From Hyphomicrobiales bacterium (GTDB lineage Bacteria > Pseudomonadota > Alphaproteobacteria > Rhizobiales > Rhizobiaceae), in NCBI GenBank assembly GCA_900472295.1, contig UCIA01000004.1, forward strand, positions 182,001 through 246,000: a DNA stretch of 64,000 bases, in the 5' to 3' direction. The position numbers were made by a program, and so were the translations under genes. The notes below the pieces were generated by a model that did no database searches, was not told the origin of the DNA, and was given only the letters and a program-made list of their open reading frames with translations. Below, piece after piece: positions 50,867 to 59,259 of the stretch (position 1 is the stretch's first letter; the number at the start of each line of letters is the position of its first letter).

Positions 50867-53001
50867 CAGCGCTCCCTCCCCCAATAACTTGCGGGGCCCG
50901 TCCACTGTGCGTCGGCACCATCGAGCACAAGGCGGCCGATCTTGTCATTGGTCACGCCGCCAAGATACAGCGAGCCCTGGTGCTCGCGCATCGATGTGAT
51001 CATGTAGAGGGGCCCGTTGGAGGCGTCCCACAACGCGTCGACGATCTTGCCGAGCCCGTCGATCTTCAGCACACCGCCGATATTGAGGTTGCCAAACAGC
51101 CAGTTTGTCGGCGGCACGCGCCTTGTCATGCGCCGCCGCAGGCCTGGATGTTTCAGGACCCTGTCGAAGAGCGGGTTGCGCATCCCGGCGAGCGCCACCC
51201 AGTAGCCGCCACCCGACGCGCGATTGATGTTGTCGGGATAACCCGGCAGGCCCTTCAAGAAGACGCGTGGCCCCTGCGAAAGCCTGGCAAGATCAAAGAT
51301 CAGGATCGAGCAGCTCCACGTGCTGGCGACCAGCAAGTGCTTTCCGTCGTGGGTGAGGCAGACACCGTTGGGAAACACCAGATTATCGCACACCGTGCGG
51401 GTCTTGCGGGAGCCCGGGTCATAGCTGAGAAGGCGGCCGTTGGGGCGGCCTTCGAGCAGGTCCAGCCCCCAATTGTCGATGTCATAGCGTTTGGTCGCAT
51501 CGGTGAAGTAGATCGTGCCGTCGGGTCCGATATCCAGGTCGTCGGCCATGCGGATTGCGGTGTCGTCCTGGACGCTGAAGAGGCTGCGCGCCGTCTCGTC
51601 CGTCAACAGTTCGACGTCGCCCGTCATCGTGACGCGGATCAGGCCCATACCGGCAACGCAGGTGACGATCCGCCCTTCCCGGTCGAAAGCCAGTCCAAGC
51701 GGACGGCCACCGATCTTGGCCAGCACGCTTACCTCCGAATAGGCCGGAGCCGCGATCTTCAGGATGCAGCCATTGCGGTTGCCGCAATAGAGATTTCCCT
51801 CGGCATCGAGGATAACATCCTCGGGTCCGTCGACGCGTCCCGACGCCAGGATTTGCGCGCCCTTCAGCCGAGGAGCGACTTCGTTTGGCATCAGGCCGCG
51901 CATGCCCTCGACGGGCCCCGCATCGAGCGCGACCGGATCGAGATAGGTCGAGGCGAGCAGGCGGTGCCGGTTCTTGCGGAATCGGACATCGATCGTCAGG
52001 ATCACCATGATGATGGCGCCCATGCAAAGCTGGACGAAATCGCCGCGGAAGCCTGCATTGATCATCGCATTGTTCAGAAGGTAGATCGTGGTGAAGCCGA
52101 TCAGCACCGTTACCGGGGAGCCCTTGCCGGGCACGAAGCCGCCAAGGCCGACCACAAGCGCCGTCAGCGCGAAGAACTCCATGCCGATGCCGGTATCGGC
52201 AACGCTGATGCTGTTTTGCCTTGCCGCGAACAGAAAGCCCGCCAGGCCAACGATTGCTCCCGCCAGCAGATAGGCAAGGAAGATGGTTCTCCTGACAGGG
52301 ATGCCGCCATGGCGCGCCGCCTTGCGGTTGCCACCGACTGCAAGGATATGCCAGCCGAAGCGTGTCTGGCGAAACATGACGAAGACCAATACCGACACAA
52401 CGATCAGGCACCAGGCGCCGATCGGCACGCTCAGGAATTTCTCGAATCCGATCCAGTCCCATAGATCGTCCGTTCGGCTGCTTGTCGAGATTTCGACGAG
52501 TTCGGCCTGTGCGGCGAGTGCAAAGAAGGCCCTGACGGTGATCATCGTGCCGAGCGTCGTCAACAGCGCGCCACAGCCGAGCAGGCCGGCGACGAACCCA
52601 TTGGCGGTGCCGACTAGAGCACCGGCCGCAAGTGTGAGCGTTAACACAGCTGGAACCGGCAGGTTGAGAATGTGAAAGCAGTAGAGCGCGACGAAAGCCG
52701 ACATGGCGAAGTTCGATCCGACCGAGAGGTCGATACCACCAACCGCCACGACAATGAGAAGAGCCAGGACGACGAGCCCGCCATCGGCGGCATATTGCGC
52801 AAGATTCTGCAGATTGGCCGGCGCGAAATAGCCGTCCGTCGTCAGGGCGATCCCGATGAGCACAAACAGCAGGGACAGGAACGGTATCGTGCTCTCGATC
52901 CATCCCTTGGTCAGGACGTCCGCCAGGACGCGCCGCGGCGAAACGACGAAGCGGGGCACGTGCTGCTTTGGCAGGCTGGCGAAGTCGATCTCGGCGGGCA
53001 T
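50866..53001 (-). CDS. ABC permease fused to an SMP-30/strictosidine-synthase-like propeller
   Basis: 711 residues. Residues about 35-345 are a BPD_transp_2 (RbsC-like) permease with eight to ten helices: 'GGLVVLALLIVVAVGGIDLS', 'TNDLW'-like loop, 'GGNRKAARHGGIPVRRTIF' and 'LGGFVPGKGSPVTVLIGFTT'. After a linker at 345-380, residues 385-711 form a strictosidine-synthase/SMP-30 propeller: 'VDGPEDVILDAEGNLYCGNR', 'DDLDIGPDGTIYFTDATKRY', 'FPNGVCLTHDGKHLLVASTW' and 'GLPGYPDNINRASGGGYWVA'. The propeller should face the cytoplasm or periplasm depending on helix count. A fusion of importer and lactonase-like enzyme is unusual. Confidence 0.88.
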   Translation of the reverse strand: MPAEIDFASLPKQHVPRFVVSPRRVLADVLTKGWIESTIPFLSLLFVLIGIALTTDGYFAPANLQNLAQYAADGGLVVLALLIVVAVGGIDLSVGSNFAMSAFVALYCFHILNLPVPAVLTLTLAAGALVGTANGFVAGLLGCGALLTTLGTMITVRAFFALAAQAELVEISTSSRTDDLWDWIGFEKFLSVPIGAWCLIVVSVLVFVMFRQTRFGWHILAVGGNRKAARHGGIPVRRTIFLAYLLAGAIVGLAGFLFAARQNSISVADTGIGMEFFALTALVVGLGGFVPGKGSPVTVLIGFTTIYLLNNAMINAGFRGDFVQLCMGAIIMVILTIDVRFRKNRHRLLASTYLDPVALDAGPVEGMRGLMPNEVAPRLKGAQILASGRVDGPEDVILDAEGNLYCGNRNGCILKIAAPAYSEVSVLAKIGGRPLGLAFDREGRIVTCVAGMGLIRVTMTGDVELLTDETARSLFSVQDDTAIRMADDLDIGPDGTIYFTDATKRYDIDNWGLDLLEGRPNGRLLSYDPGSRKTRTVCDNLVFPNGVCLTHDGKHLLVASTWSCSILIFDLARLSQGPRVFLKGLPGYPDNINRASGGGYWVALAGMRNPLFDRVLKHPGLRRRMTRRVPPTNWLFGNLNIGGVLKIDGLGKIVDALWDASNGPLYMITSMREHQGSLYLGGVTNDKIGRLVLDGADAQWTGPASYWGRER

Positions 53002-53076
53002 GGTGCGTTCCAGGCGAAGGGACAGGCGGGGCTCGGAGAGCCCCGCGGGTACGTCTTTGTGGCGACTGGCTGCTGC

Positions 53077-54066
53077 TCACATTTTCCAGCACAGAGCCGG
53101 GTCATAGGTGGGGCCGGCCTTGATGATCTTGATCGGTGACTCGGCGGTAAGCATGGAACCATCCGCCGCCCCAGCACCCTGCAACAGGAGGTCGATCATC
53201 GTGGCGGCGTCACGGCCCTGGCCGTCGGCGTCATAGCTCCACACGCGATCGAGGATTTTGTCCTCCACCGCCTTGCAAGTGAGGCTGTCGCCGCCGCCCG
53301 TTGCGTAAACGATGACTTTGTCTTCCAGCCCTGCGTCCTTGACGGCATGGCCGGCGCCCATCGTGTGAACGTCCCAATGGCCGAAGATGGCGCAGAGGTC
53401 GGGGTGCTGCTGCAGCACGGTTGCGGTGATCTGGCGCGCCTTCTCGGGCTCCCAGTCAGACGCCTGGTTGGAGACGACCTGGATCTCGGGGTGGTCCTTG
53501 AACACCTTGAAGGCGGCGTCATTCAACATGACACTGTCGGCTGCGGTCAACTGGCCGGGGATGATGGCTACCTTGCCCGACTTGCCGCTGCCAGCGCCGC
53601 ACTCCTTGACGATATCCTCTGCGACGTCGTGGCCGATGCGGGTCCAGTTGGCGCCAACGAATGCGGACGACGGCTGGTTGGATTGCAGGTTGAGCTGCAG
53701 CACCTTGATGCCTGCTGCCTCGGCCTGCTTGATCTGGCGGGCCAGCAGCTGAACGGTCGGGTTATGGACGACCAGAACATCAGGCTTTTCACTTATGGCC
53801 TTGGCCAGAAGTTCGGCCATTGCGCTGCTGTTGAAGGCGGGATCGCGGATCTCGAGCGTGTAGCCGTGCAAGGCGGCATCCTCCTTCATGCGACGCGCCC
53901 ACCCTTCGGTCAGCGAAATACCCATGGCGATCGGTATGAAGATCACCTTCTTGCCTGCGAGGTCGGTACCAGCCGCGGTCGGTCCGGTTGAGCCGAGCGC
54001 TGCGGTTGCGGCGATCAGAAAAGCCATGACGGTGGTTCGGATTTGGTTCCCAATTCTGTAGACCAT
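53077..54066 (-). CDS. periplasmic sugar-type ABC substrate-binding protein
   Basis: 329 residues with a signal peptide (to about residue 32, 'AALGSTGPTAAG'). The type I periplasmic-binding fold (Peripla_BP_4) is seen in 'KVIFIPIAMGISLTEGWARR', 'KPDVLVVHNPTVQLLARQI', 'GKVAIIPGQLTAADSVMLND' and 'DLCAIFGHWDVHTMGAGHAV'. An AAGGAGGAGAAC ribosome binding site is the strongest in the operon, fitting the high level such proteins need. It binds the transported compound in the periplasm; the ligand is unknown. Confidence 0.92.
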   Translation of the reverse strand: MVYRIGNQIRTTVMAFLIAATAALGSTGPTAAGTDLAGKKVIFIPIAMGISLTEGWARRMKEDAALHGYTLEIRDPAFNSSAMAELLAKAISEKPDVLVVHNPTVQLLARQIKQAEAAGIKVLQLNLQSNQPSSAFVGANWTRIGHDVAEDIVKECGAGSGKSGKVAIIPGQLTAADSVMLNDAAFKVFKDHPEIQVVSNQASDWEPEKARQITATVLQQHPDLCAIFGHWDVHTMGAGHAVKDAGLEDKVIVYATGGGDSLTCKAVEDKILDRVWSYDADGQGRDAATMIDLLLQGAGAADGSMLTAESPIKIIKAGPTYDPALCWKM

Positions 54067-54095
54067 GTTCTCCTCCTTGGTTTTGTTATCAGTCT

Positions 54096-55103
54096 TCAAA
54101 GATCGCCAACGGTGTCGGTTTCGGTGTCCCTTGGATTGAGATAGTTGTCGATGACGATTGCAAGGATCAGGACCAGCCCCCTGAGCGCATCCTGCATCTG
54201 CGTGGTGAAGTTCATGAGCGTCATCCCATTGCGCAGGATGGCGATGAGTGCGGCCCCGACCAGGATGTTCTTGAGGCCACCGCGGCCGCCTCGAAGCGGT
54301 ATGCCTCCGAGCACCACGACCAGGATCACATCAAACAGCAGCGTTCCGTTCGAAACAGTCCGGAAGTCAACCGCGCCGCTTGCCGCCGACGTTACAAGAC
54401 CGGCCAGCAGCGCGGTGATGGCGGCAAAGACATATACGACCACGGTCGTCGTTCTCACCGGCAGGCCGGTCAGGCGGGCAGCCTGATAATTGTCACCCAT
54501 GGCGTAAATGATGCGCCCGGCCGTTGAGTAGCTCAACAGCACCCCGGTTGCCAGAAGCGTAGCGAACATCAGCGCGACCGGAACGGTTACGCCGGGCAGG
54601 ATGTTGGCGGACAGGAAGAGCACGGCCGGGTTCGACTTCGGCAGCATGAGGATGAATTCGCCACGCAGGATCGCGAACCGAAACAGGCCGGTGATGAACA
54701 TGGCCGACGCCAAAGTCGCCAGCATGGCTGGAATGCCGACATAGGCGATAAGAAACGCGTTCACGAATCCGACCAGGACCATCGCGACAACCGCCGCCAG
54801 CAGCGCCACCGAGGCTGGGCTGCCACTGGTAACCAGGATGCTGAAGATTGTTGCCCCTGACACCATCTGGGCGATCAGGGACAGATCCAATCCCCTCGAT
54901 ATGATCACGACAGCCATGCCGCAGCTCAGCATGACGAGGGACGTGGAATTGGATAGGATGACCAGGAGGTTTCCCGCGGTCGCAAATCCATCGATGAAGA
55001 GAGTGAACAATACCGCCAGCGCAAGGGTCACAATGGCCACGACGCGCTCGAGCATGCCGACCTCGCGGCTCCCCGTCACTTTCCCCATAACTGTTTCGGT
55101 CAT
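54096..55103 (-). CDS. ABC transporter permease, sugar type (RbsC-like)
   Basis: 335 residues with about ten hydrophobic helices, including 'LLVILSNSTSLVMLSCGMAV', 'VIISRGLDLSLIAQMVSGA', 'NYQAARLTGLPVRTTTVVVY' (the coupling loop to the ATPase) and 'VVLGGIPLRGGRGGLKNIL'. It pairs with the permease half of the 711-residue fusion to form the channel. Its ATG overlaps the stop of a 39-codon frame (ATGA), which has a much better ribosome binding site than this gene itself. Confidence 0.92.
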   Translation of the reverse strand: MTETVMGKVTGSREVGMLERVVAIVTLALAVLFTLFIDGFATAGNLLVILSNSTSLVMLSCGMAVVIISRGLDLSLIAQMVSGATIFSILVTSGSPASVALLAAVVAMVLVGFVNAFLIAYVGIPAMLATLASAMFITGLFRFAILRGEFILMLPKSNPAVLFLSANILPGVTVPVALMFATLLATGVLLSYSTAGRIIYAMGDNYQAARLTGLPVRTTTVVVYVFAAITALLAGLVTSAASGAVDFRTVSNGTLLFDVILVVVLGGIPLRGGRGGLKNILVGAALIAILRNGMTLMNFTTQMQDALRGLVLILAIVIDNYLNPRDTETDTVGDL

Positions 55104-55219
55104 GGTAAGCGCCAGTCGAGAACACCGTCGGCGGCCTGATAGCCGAGACGCAACATGTGGGTGCGGTGCAACGCGCAGCCCACACCTGTGACGTTCGCAA
55201 TCCCTGTTTTGCGCTGCAT
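55100..55219 (-). CDS. 39-residue leading ORF coupled to the permease
   Basis: GGGAGGAGAGGAC gives a near-ideal ribosome binding site. 'MQRKTGIANVTGVGCALHRT' then 'HMLRLGYQAADGVLDWRLP' ends in a TGA that overlaps the permease ATG. It is the first frame of the ABC operon. It could be a real small protein or a leader whose translation drives that of the permease. No family recognised. Confidence 0.5.
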   Translation of the reverse strand: MQRKTGIANVTGVGCALHRTHMLRLGYQAADGVLDWRLP

Positions 55220-55249
55220 GTCCTCTCCTCCCGGGCGAAGCTGTAGCAA

Positions 55250-55285
55250 GAATTACATTCACTAACAAGATAGCGAATATCATTC
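55250..55285 (-). promoter_or_regulatory. imperfect palindrome, probable TetR operator and promoter of the ABC operon
   Basis: GAATTACATTCACTA and TAGCGAATATCATTC are inverted repeats (12 of 15 positions) around ACAAGA. On the minus strand TTGTTA inside it is 17 bases from TACAGC, a plausible -35/-10 pair, so a bound repressor would block the polymerase. It lies between the tetR gene and the first frame of the operon. Confidence 0.45.
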
Positions 55286-55463
55286 CACGTGCGGAGGCGC
55301 ACGGCGATTTCAGAAGGGCTTTTACGTTAGAAGCCCGCCTCTACACACCATATCGCGCGAGCGTATTGCCCAAGGGGGGTGACAAGAGGTGGCGACTACG
55401 GATGGCGTCACGGGATTGCCGCGTGGCGCGAGCCGGAGTGCCTGCGTGGCGGGCAATGGCGGG

Positions 55464-56183
55464 TCAGGCCATGCGCCTTGTTTTCGGTCTCTTGCCCGTC
55501 GCTGCCGGCTTCACGCAGATCGACCGGATGCCCGCCGCCATGAATGTCGCCATGCGCTCCTTTACCGCCATGAAGTCGTCCGATCGGCACAGTCCGCCCG
55601 ACAACTTGTCAATGCGGCCGGTTCGCGCCAGCGTCAGCATCAGCGCCCCGGTGACGAAATGATAACCCCAGAAAATGTCTTCTTCGGCGCATCCGGGAAG
55701 CGCCTTCTTGAGCAGATCGACCAGTCGCAGTACGACGGGGTCGAAATGCTTGTCCATCAATTCGGCGCCCCATTGCGGGGTGTTCGCCACTTGGGCACCC
55801 AGGGCGGCGTAATTCTTCCAGCCCTCGTCGCCTTCGATGTAGAGGTCTAGATCGGTGTCGAGAAACGCGTGTAGGGCCCCCTCTACCGTAGGCTCGCCTT
55901 TCATGGCCTGGTCGTAGTCGGCAAGGGCTTTCATTCGCCGATCGCTGGTGACTGCGGCTCTGCGCGCAAAGACAGCATCGAAAAGCATCTTCTTGTCGGT
56001 GAAGTAGTAGTTGATCAGCGTATGGTGCACACCGACGGCTCGAGCTACGTCCTTCAGCGCGACGCCATGCAGTCCATGCTTTGAGAACAGGTATTCGGCC
56101 GTGTCGAGAATCTGCTCGATCGTCTCGGCTCGCTGCTCTGCTTTCGTGGCACGCTTGCGCCTCGCGCCGCCTTCCTGAGACAA
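55464..56183 (-). CDS. TetR-family transcriptional regulator
   Basis: 239 residues. The N-terminal helix-turn-helix is 'TIEQILDTAEYLFSKHGLHG', 'VALKDVARAVGVHHTLINYY' and 'FTDKKMLFDAVFARRA'. The C-terminal ligand domain is helical and unassigned; a basic tail ends 'GKRPKTRRMA'. TTG start behind AAAGG. Transcribed in the same direction as the ABC-catabolic operon that starts 245 bases downstream, so it most likely represses that operon and is relieved by the substrate or its CoA ester. Confidence 0.9.
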   Translation of the reverse strand: MSQEGGARRKRATKAEQRAETIEQILDTAEYLFSKHGLHGVALKDVARAVGVHHTLINYYFTDKKMLFDAVFARRAAVTSDRRMKALADYDQAMKGEPTVEGALHAFLDTDLDLYIEGDEGWKNYAALGAQVANTPQWGAELMDKHFDPVVLRLVDLLKKALPGCAEEDIFWGYHFVTGALMLTLARTGRIDKLSGGLCRSDDFMAVKERMATFMAAGIRSICVKPAATGKRPKTRRMA

Positions 56184-56439
56184 GCTGATTACCTTTCCAA
56201 TTCACCAATGGATGGATCGCGCTAGTACTTCGGCGATCCTAGGCTGCGCCAGAACGCTTCCCATTAGCAATTGAGACCACCCGCGTCTGTTTTCCATTTC
56301 CCTAGAGCGAGCTGGGAAAGCACGCTTCCCAAAGAATCAATCAATGCGCCGTTGAAGTCAATCTTCACTAGCTGGATAGTGAGTAATATGGCTTAACGAT
56401 CGACCATTTGTCCGTTGCGTCCACACAAAGCTAATGTAG

Positions 56440-56650
56440 CGTCATGCCTCGCTGAAGAACATAGCCCCGGAAGCACCGTTTCGATGTCGGCCAGCAATGT
56501 GCGGTTTATGCCGGTTGCGATCCCACTCGACGCAAAGTGCGCCGCAAGTGCGCCGCTGCCAAGGTTGCCGGCCGCGCCAGGCGCATAGGGACAACCGCCG
56601 AGGCCGCTGGCCGCGGAATCGAAGGTCCTGACGCCGTCGTCGACGAGGTG
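56440..56650 (-). pseudogene. 3' fragment of hydroxymethylglutaryl-CoA lyase
   Basis: One minus frame reads 'DDGVRTFDSAASGLGGCPYA' and 'PGAAGNLGSGALAAHFAS', then 'GIATGINRTLLADIETVL', the C-terminal third of HMG-CoA lyase including the loop Cys. Upstream the frame is lost, and the rest of the gene is missing. Confidence 0.75.
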
Positions 56651-56762
56651 TGCCCCGCATCCACCGCGAGCTTCGTGGCTGGATCGCGCATCAAAAGGGC
56701 GCGACCGTGCCCGGGCCGCCGGGGATGACGGCAACGCGCAGCCTCTTCGTGCACTAGGGCCA

Positions 56763-58604
56763 TCATGTCGTGGTTGCCCTCGAAAACGGTACGTGCGGCC
56801 CCTTCCGATCGCCAACGGTCTGTCCGAAACGGACAAGAAGTCCTGTTGCGATCTGGCGCGACACCGCTTGTGAAAACAGATAGCCCTGACCAAGCTCGCA
56901 GCCGATGTCCAAGAGCGAACTGGCCTGCAGCTCGCTTTCGATTCCTTCGGCAACCAGCCGGATGTTGAGCTTGCGCGCGATATCAATCAGCCCCTCGACG
57001 ATTGCCAGGCTCGGATCCCCCTGCCCAAGGCGGTCGATGAAAGACTTGTCGATCTTGATGACATCGACGGGCATCGTAAGCAGGTGCGTGAGCGAGGCAA
57101 AGCCGGTCCCGAAATCATCAAGCGCCACGCGGAGGCCATGGGCACGCAGTGCCTTGATCTCCCGAGCCACAATAGGATCACGCTGGCCGAGATAGACCGA
57201 CTCTGTGACCTCAAGGATGATATGCTTCAGGGGCACGTTTTCCCTGCCAAATGCGGCTTCGATACGCCCGTAAAGGGTGCCGCTGTGAAAGTCGGCTGAT
57301 GAAATGTTGATGCCGATATGTTGCAGCGGGATACCCTGGTCCAGCCACGCGCGCGCGTCGGCCGCAACAATGGCCATCATGCGTTCCGTCAGATGCGAGG
57401 CGACGCTGACATCGGAGGTCGCCTGGTGGAAAGCGGCGGCTGAAACAATCTCCCCGTCGGGCCTGCGAAGGCGGCAAAGCGCCTCCATCCCGACGATCGC
57501 ACGGGTATCAAGACGCACGATCGGTTGATAGAAGGCGTCGATCCGGCCTTCGCGCAAGGCCCCGTCGACATCGCGGGTCACCTCGATACGGGTCTTGATG
57601 GCGCTGCCGATCCCCGGCCAGTACTGCACGAAGCCGCCGGGCGACGTCTCTTTGGCATGGTACAACGCGAAATCGGCGTGCTGCTGTACCGTTTTGGCAT
57701 CGACGTCATCCGCCGAAAGCACCGCCCCGCCGATGGTAGCGCGGGGCAGGATCATGTGCCCGTCACAAGAGGCCGGCGTAGCCAGGATGTCGAGAATATG
57801 CTGTGCCTCAGCCTCAATGGCAGCGGAAGCACCGGCCTGCTGGAGGATCACCGAGAACTCATCGCCACCCATGCGGAACACCCGGTCAGGCGTGACGCTT
57901 TCGCCAAGACGGGCGGCGACGACCTGCAGCAAGGCATCACCCGCCGCGTGGCCGAAGGTGTCATTGATGGTCTTCAGATTGTCGAGGTCGACGAGAAGCA
58001 CCCCCCAGGCACCTGGCTGGGCACAGGACAGCCGCTCTACGGCTATGTCGAGGCTCGCGCGGTTGGGCAAACCCGTAAGGGCATCGATATAGGCCCCCCG
58101 CTCCCGTTCGAGAACGCGCTGGTGACGCTCAAGCGCTATTGCACAGAGGGACGTGCACGAAGCGACGACCTCCTCTTCCCGCGCGCTGGGCCCCCGCGAC
58201 TCGTAAAAATACAACGCAAAAGTACCGAGCACCGTGCCAGCGGTATCGCAGATCGGACTTGACCAGCAGGCCTTGAGACCCAACGCGACGACCGGCTCTC
58301 TATATCCGGCCCAGCGCGCATCGGTGGCGATATCGACCGTGGCAACGGCCCTCCGCAGATAGGCCGCACTCCCACAGGCGCCCACCTGCGGCCCAGTCAT
58401 AAGGCCTTCCAACCGGGCCGAATACTCGTTGAGCAGGAAGGAACCTCCGATCGGATGCAGCAGTCCGCTGCGATCCACGCGTAAAACCGAGCAACAAACA
58501 CCGGGCAGCATTTCTTCGATCTGGCCGCAAAGTCGGTTGATCGTCGCTTCGAGCGTTTCGCCTCTTGCGATCATTTCGAGGATCGTGTTCTGGAGATGTA
58601 GCAC
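56763..58604 (-). CDS. GAF-GGDEF-EAL cyclic di-GMP turnover protein
   Basis: 613 residues, no membrane segment. A GAF sensor covers about 1-160 ('GVCCSVLRVDRSGLLHPIG', 'GLKACWSSPICDTAGTVLG'). The GGDEF domain (165-330) has an intact 'RMGGDEFSVIL' and 'LTGLPNRASLDIAVERL'. The EAL domain (345-595) has 'IVGMEALCRLRRPDGEIVS', 'IGINISSADFHSG', 'VALDDFGTGFASLTHLLTM' and 'IKIDKSFIDRLG'. Both active sites look complete, so synthesis and hydrolysis are both possible. GTG start behind GGGGGCGGC. The GAF ligand is unknown. Confidence 0.93.
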   Translation of the reverse strand: MLHLQNTILEMIARGETLEATINRLCGQIEEMLPGVCCSVLRVDRSGLLHPIGGSFLLNEYSARLEGLMTGPQVGACGSAAYLRRAVATVDIATDARWAGYREPVVALGLKACWSSPICDTAGTVLGTFALYFYESRGPSAREEEVVASCTSLCAIALERHQRVLERERGAYIDALTGLPNRASLDIAVERLSCAQPGAWGVLLVDLDNLKTINDTFGHAAGDALLQVVAARLGESVTPDRVFRMGGDEFSVILQQAGASAAIEAEAQHILDILATPASCDGHMILPRATIGGAVLSADDVDAKTVQQHADFALYHAKETSPGGFVQYWPGIGSAIKTRIEVTRDVDGALREGRIDAFYQPIVRLDTRAIVGMEALCRLRRPDGEIVSAAAFHQATSDVSVASHLTERMMAIVAADARAWLDQGIPLQHIGINISSADFHSGTLYGRIEAAFGRENVPLKHIILEVTESVYLGQRDPIVAREIKALRAHGLRVALDDFGTGFASLTHLLTMPVDVIKIDKSFIDRLGQGDPSLAIVEGLIDIARKLNIRLVAEGIESELQASSLLDIGCELGQGYLFSQAVSRQIATGLLVRFGQTVGDRKGPHVPFSRATTT

Positions 58605-59032
58605 GCCGCCCCCGCTGCAAGATCACAGGTGTATAAGACCCGGCGAAATATCCGAGACGAAATCACACTACGGTAAATCTAGTATACGATCTAACAATGC
58701 TCGGGAATTATTTTTAAGTTTAACCGGAATTCCCTCATCACGGCCATCGTATCGGGCGTTGCGCTCGCGGCAAACCCGGCCGCCCCAGTCTGCGCGGAAC
58801 GTGACGTTGACCTGCAAGCAAAACCGGATGAACCCTCTGCACTGTATCGCTACGTGGCGATTTGGCAGGAGGGCAGGACCTTTTCGAGCGCGTTATGTGT
58901 CTCTCTCGAAGCCATCATGTCCGCATTCGCTCCGACAACGCTCGAGTGCTCGCACAAATGTCGCACGGCGATTGGCCGAGCCGGCGTAACCGCCGGCATT
59001 CGTCATACTGTTTGGCGACGACGCCCGCGCTC
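58605..59032. other. intergenic region bordering the ICE remnant
   Basis: A plus frame shows a signal-peptide-like patch ('ITAIVSGVALAANPAAPVCA') but has no start context or recognisable continuation. Its left part holds the promoter of the GGDEF-EAL gene. Confidence 0.3.
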
Positions 59033-59257
59033 TCAAGGGTTTCGCTCCTGCTTGGCTTTGACGAAGCCCCGATCTGACGCGATAAATCGCTCAAGCATGG
59101 GCACTATCAGGCGAACAGGATCAGTGGAAGGCTGACCCGCGTCGCGGCCAAGGATCTCGGCATATCTGGACAGGTCGCGGTGCAGCGGCGCCGGCAGTTC
59201 CACTGTGACCTTAACCGGCTTGTCGTCTGCAATCGGACCGAGTTTCAGCTTGGCCAT
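59033..59257 (-). CDS. DUF2274 protein of a conjugative element
   Basis: 74 residues: 'MAKLKLGPIADDKPVKVTVE', 'LPAPLHRDLSRYAEILGRDA' and 'PVRLIVPMLERFIASDRGF'. This is the small ribbon-helix-helix-like protein that regularly follows trbI in alphaproteobacterial ICEs. GGAGGCTGAAA precedes the ATG; only 2 bases separate it from the trbI stop. Probably DNA-binding; exact role unproven. Confidence 0.88.
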   Translation of the reverse strand: MAKLKLGPIADDKPVKVTVELPAPLHRDLSRYAEILGRDAGQPSTDPVRLIVPMLERFIASDRGFVKAKQERNP

Positions 59258-59259
59258 TT

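Noticed and set aside
50854..52464. Long plus-strand open frame (536 codons) opposite the permease-propeller gene
   Set aside because: The minus strand encodes an unmistakable permease and propeller; the antisense frame is Arg/Gln/His-rich with no domain and is a by-product of high GC.
51482..53092. Second long minus-strand frame within the permease region
   Set aside because: Same bases as the permease in another frame; low complexity and no membrane segments.
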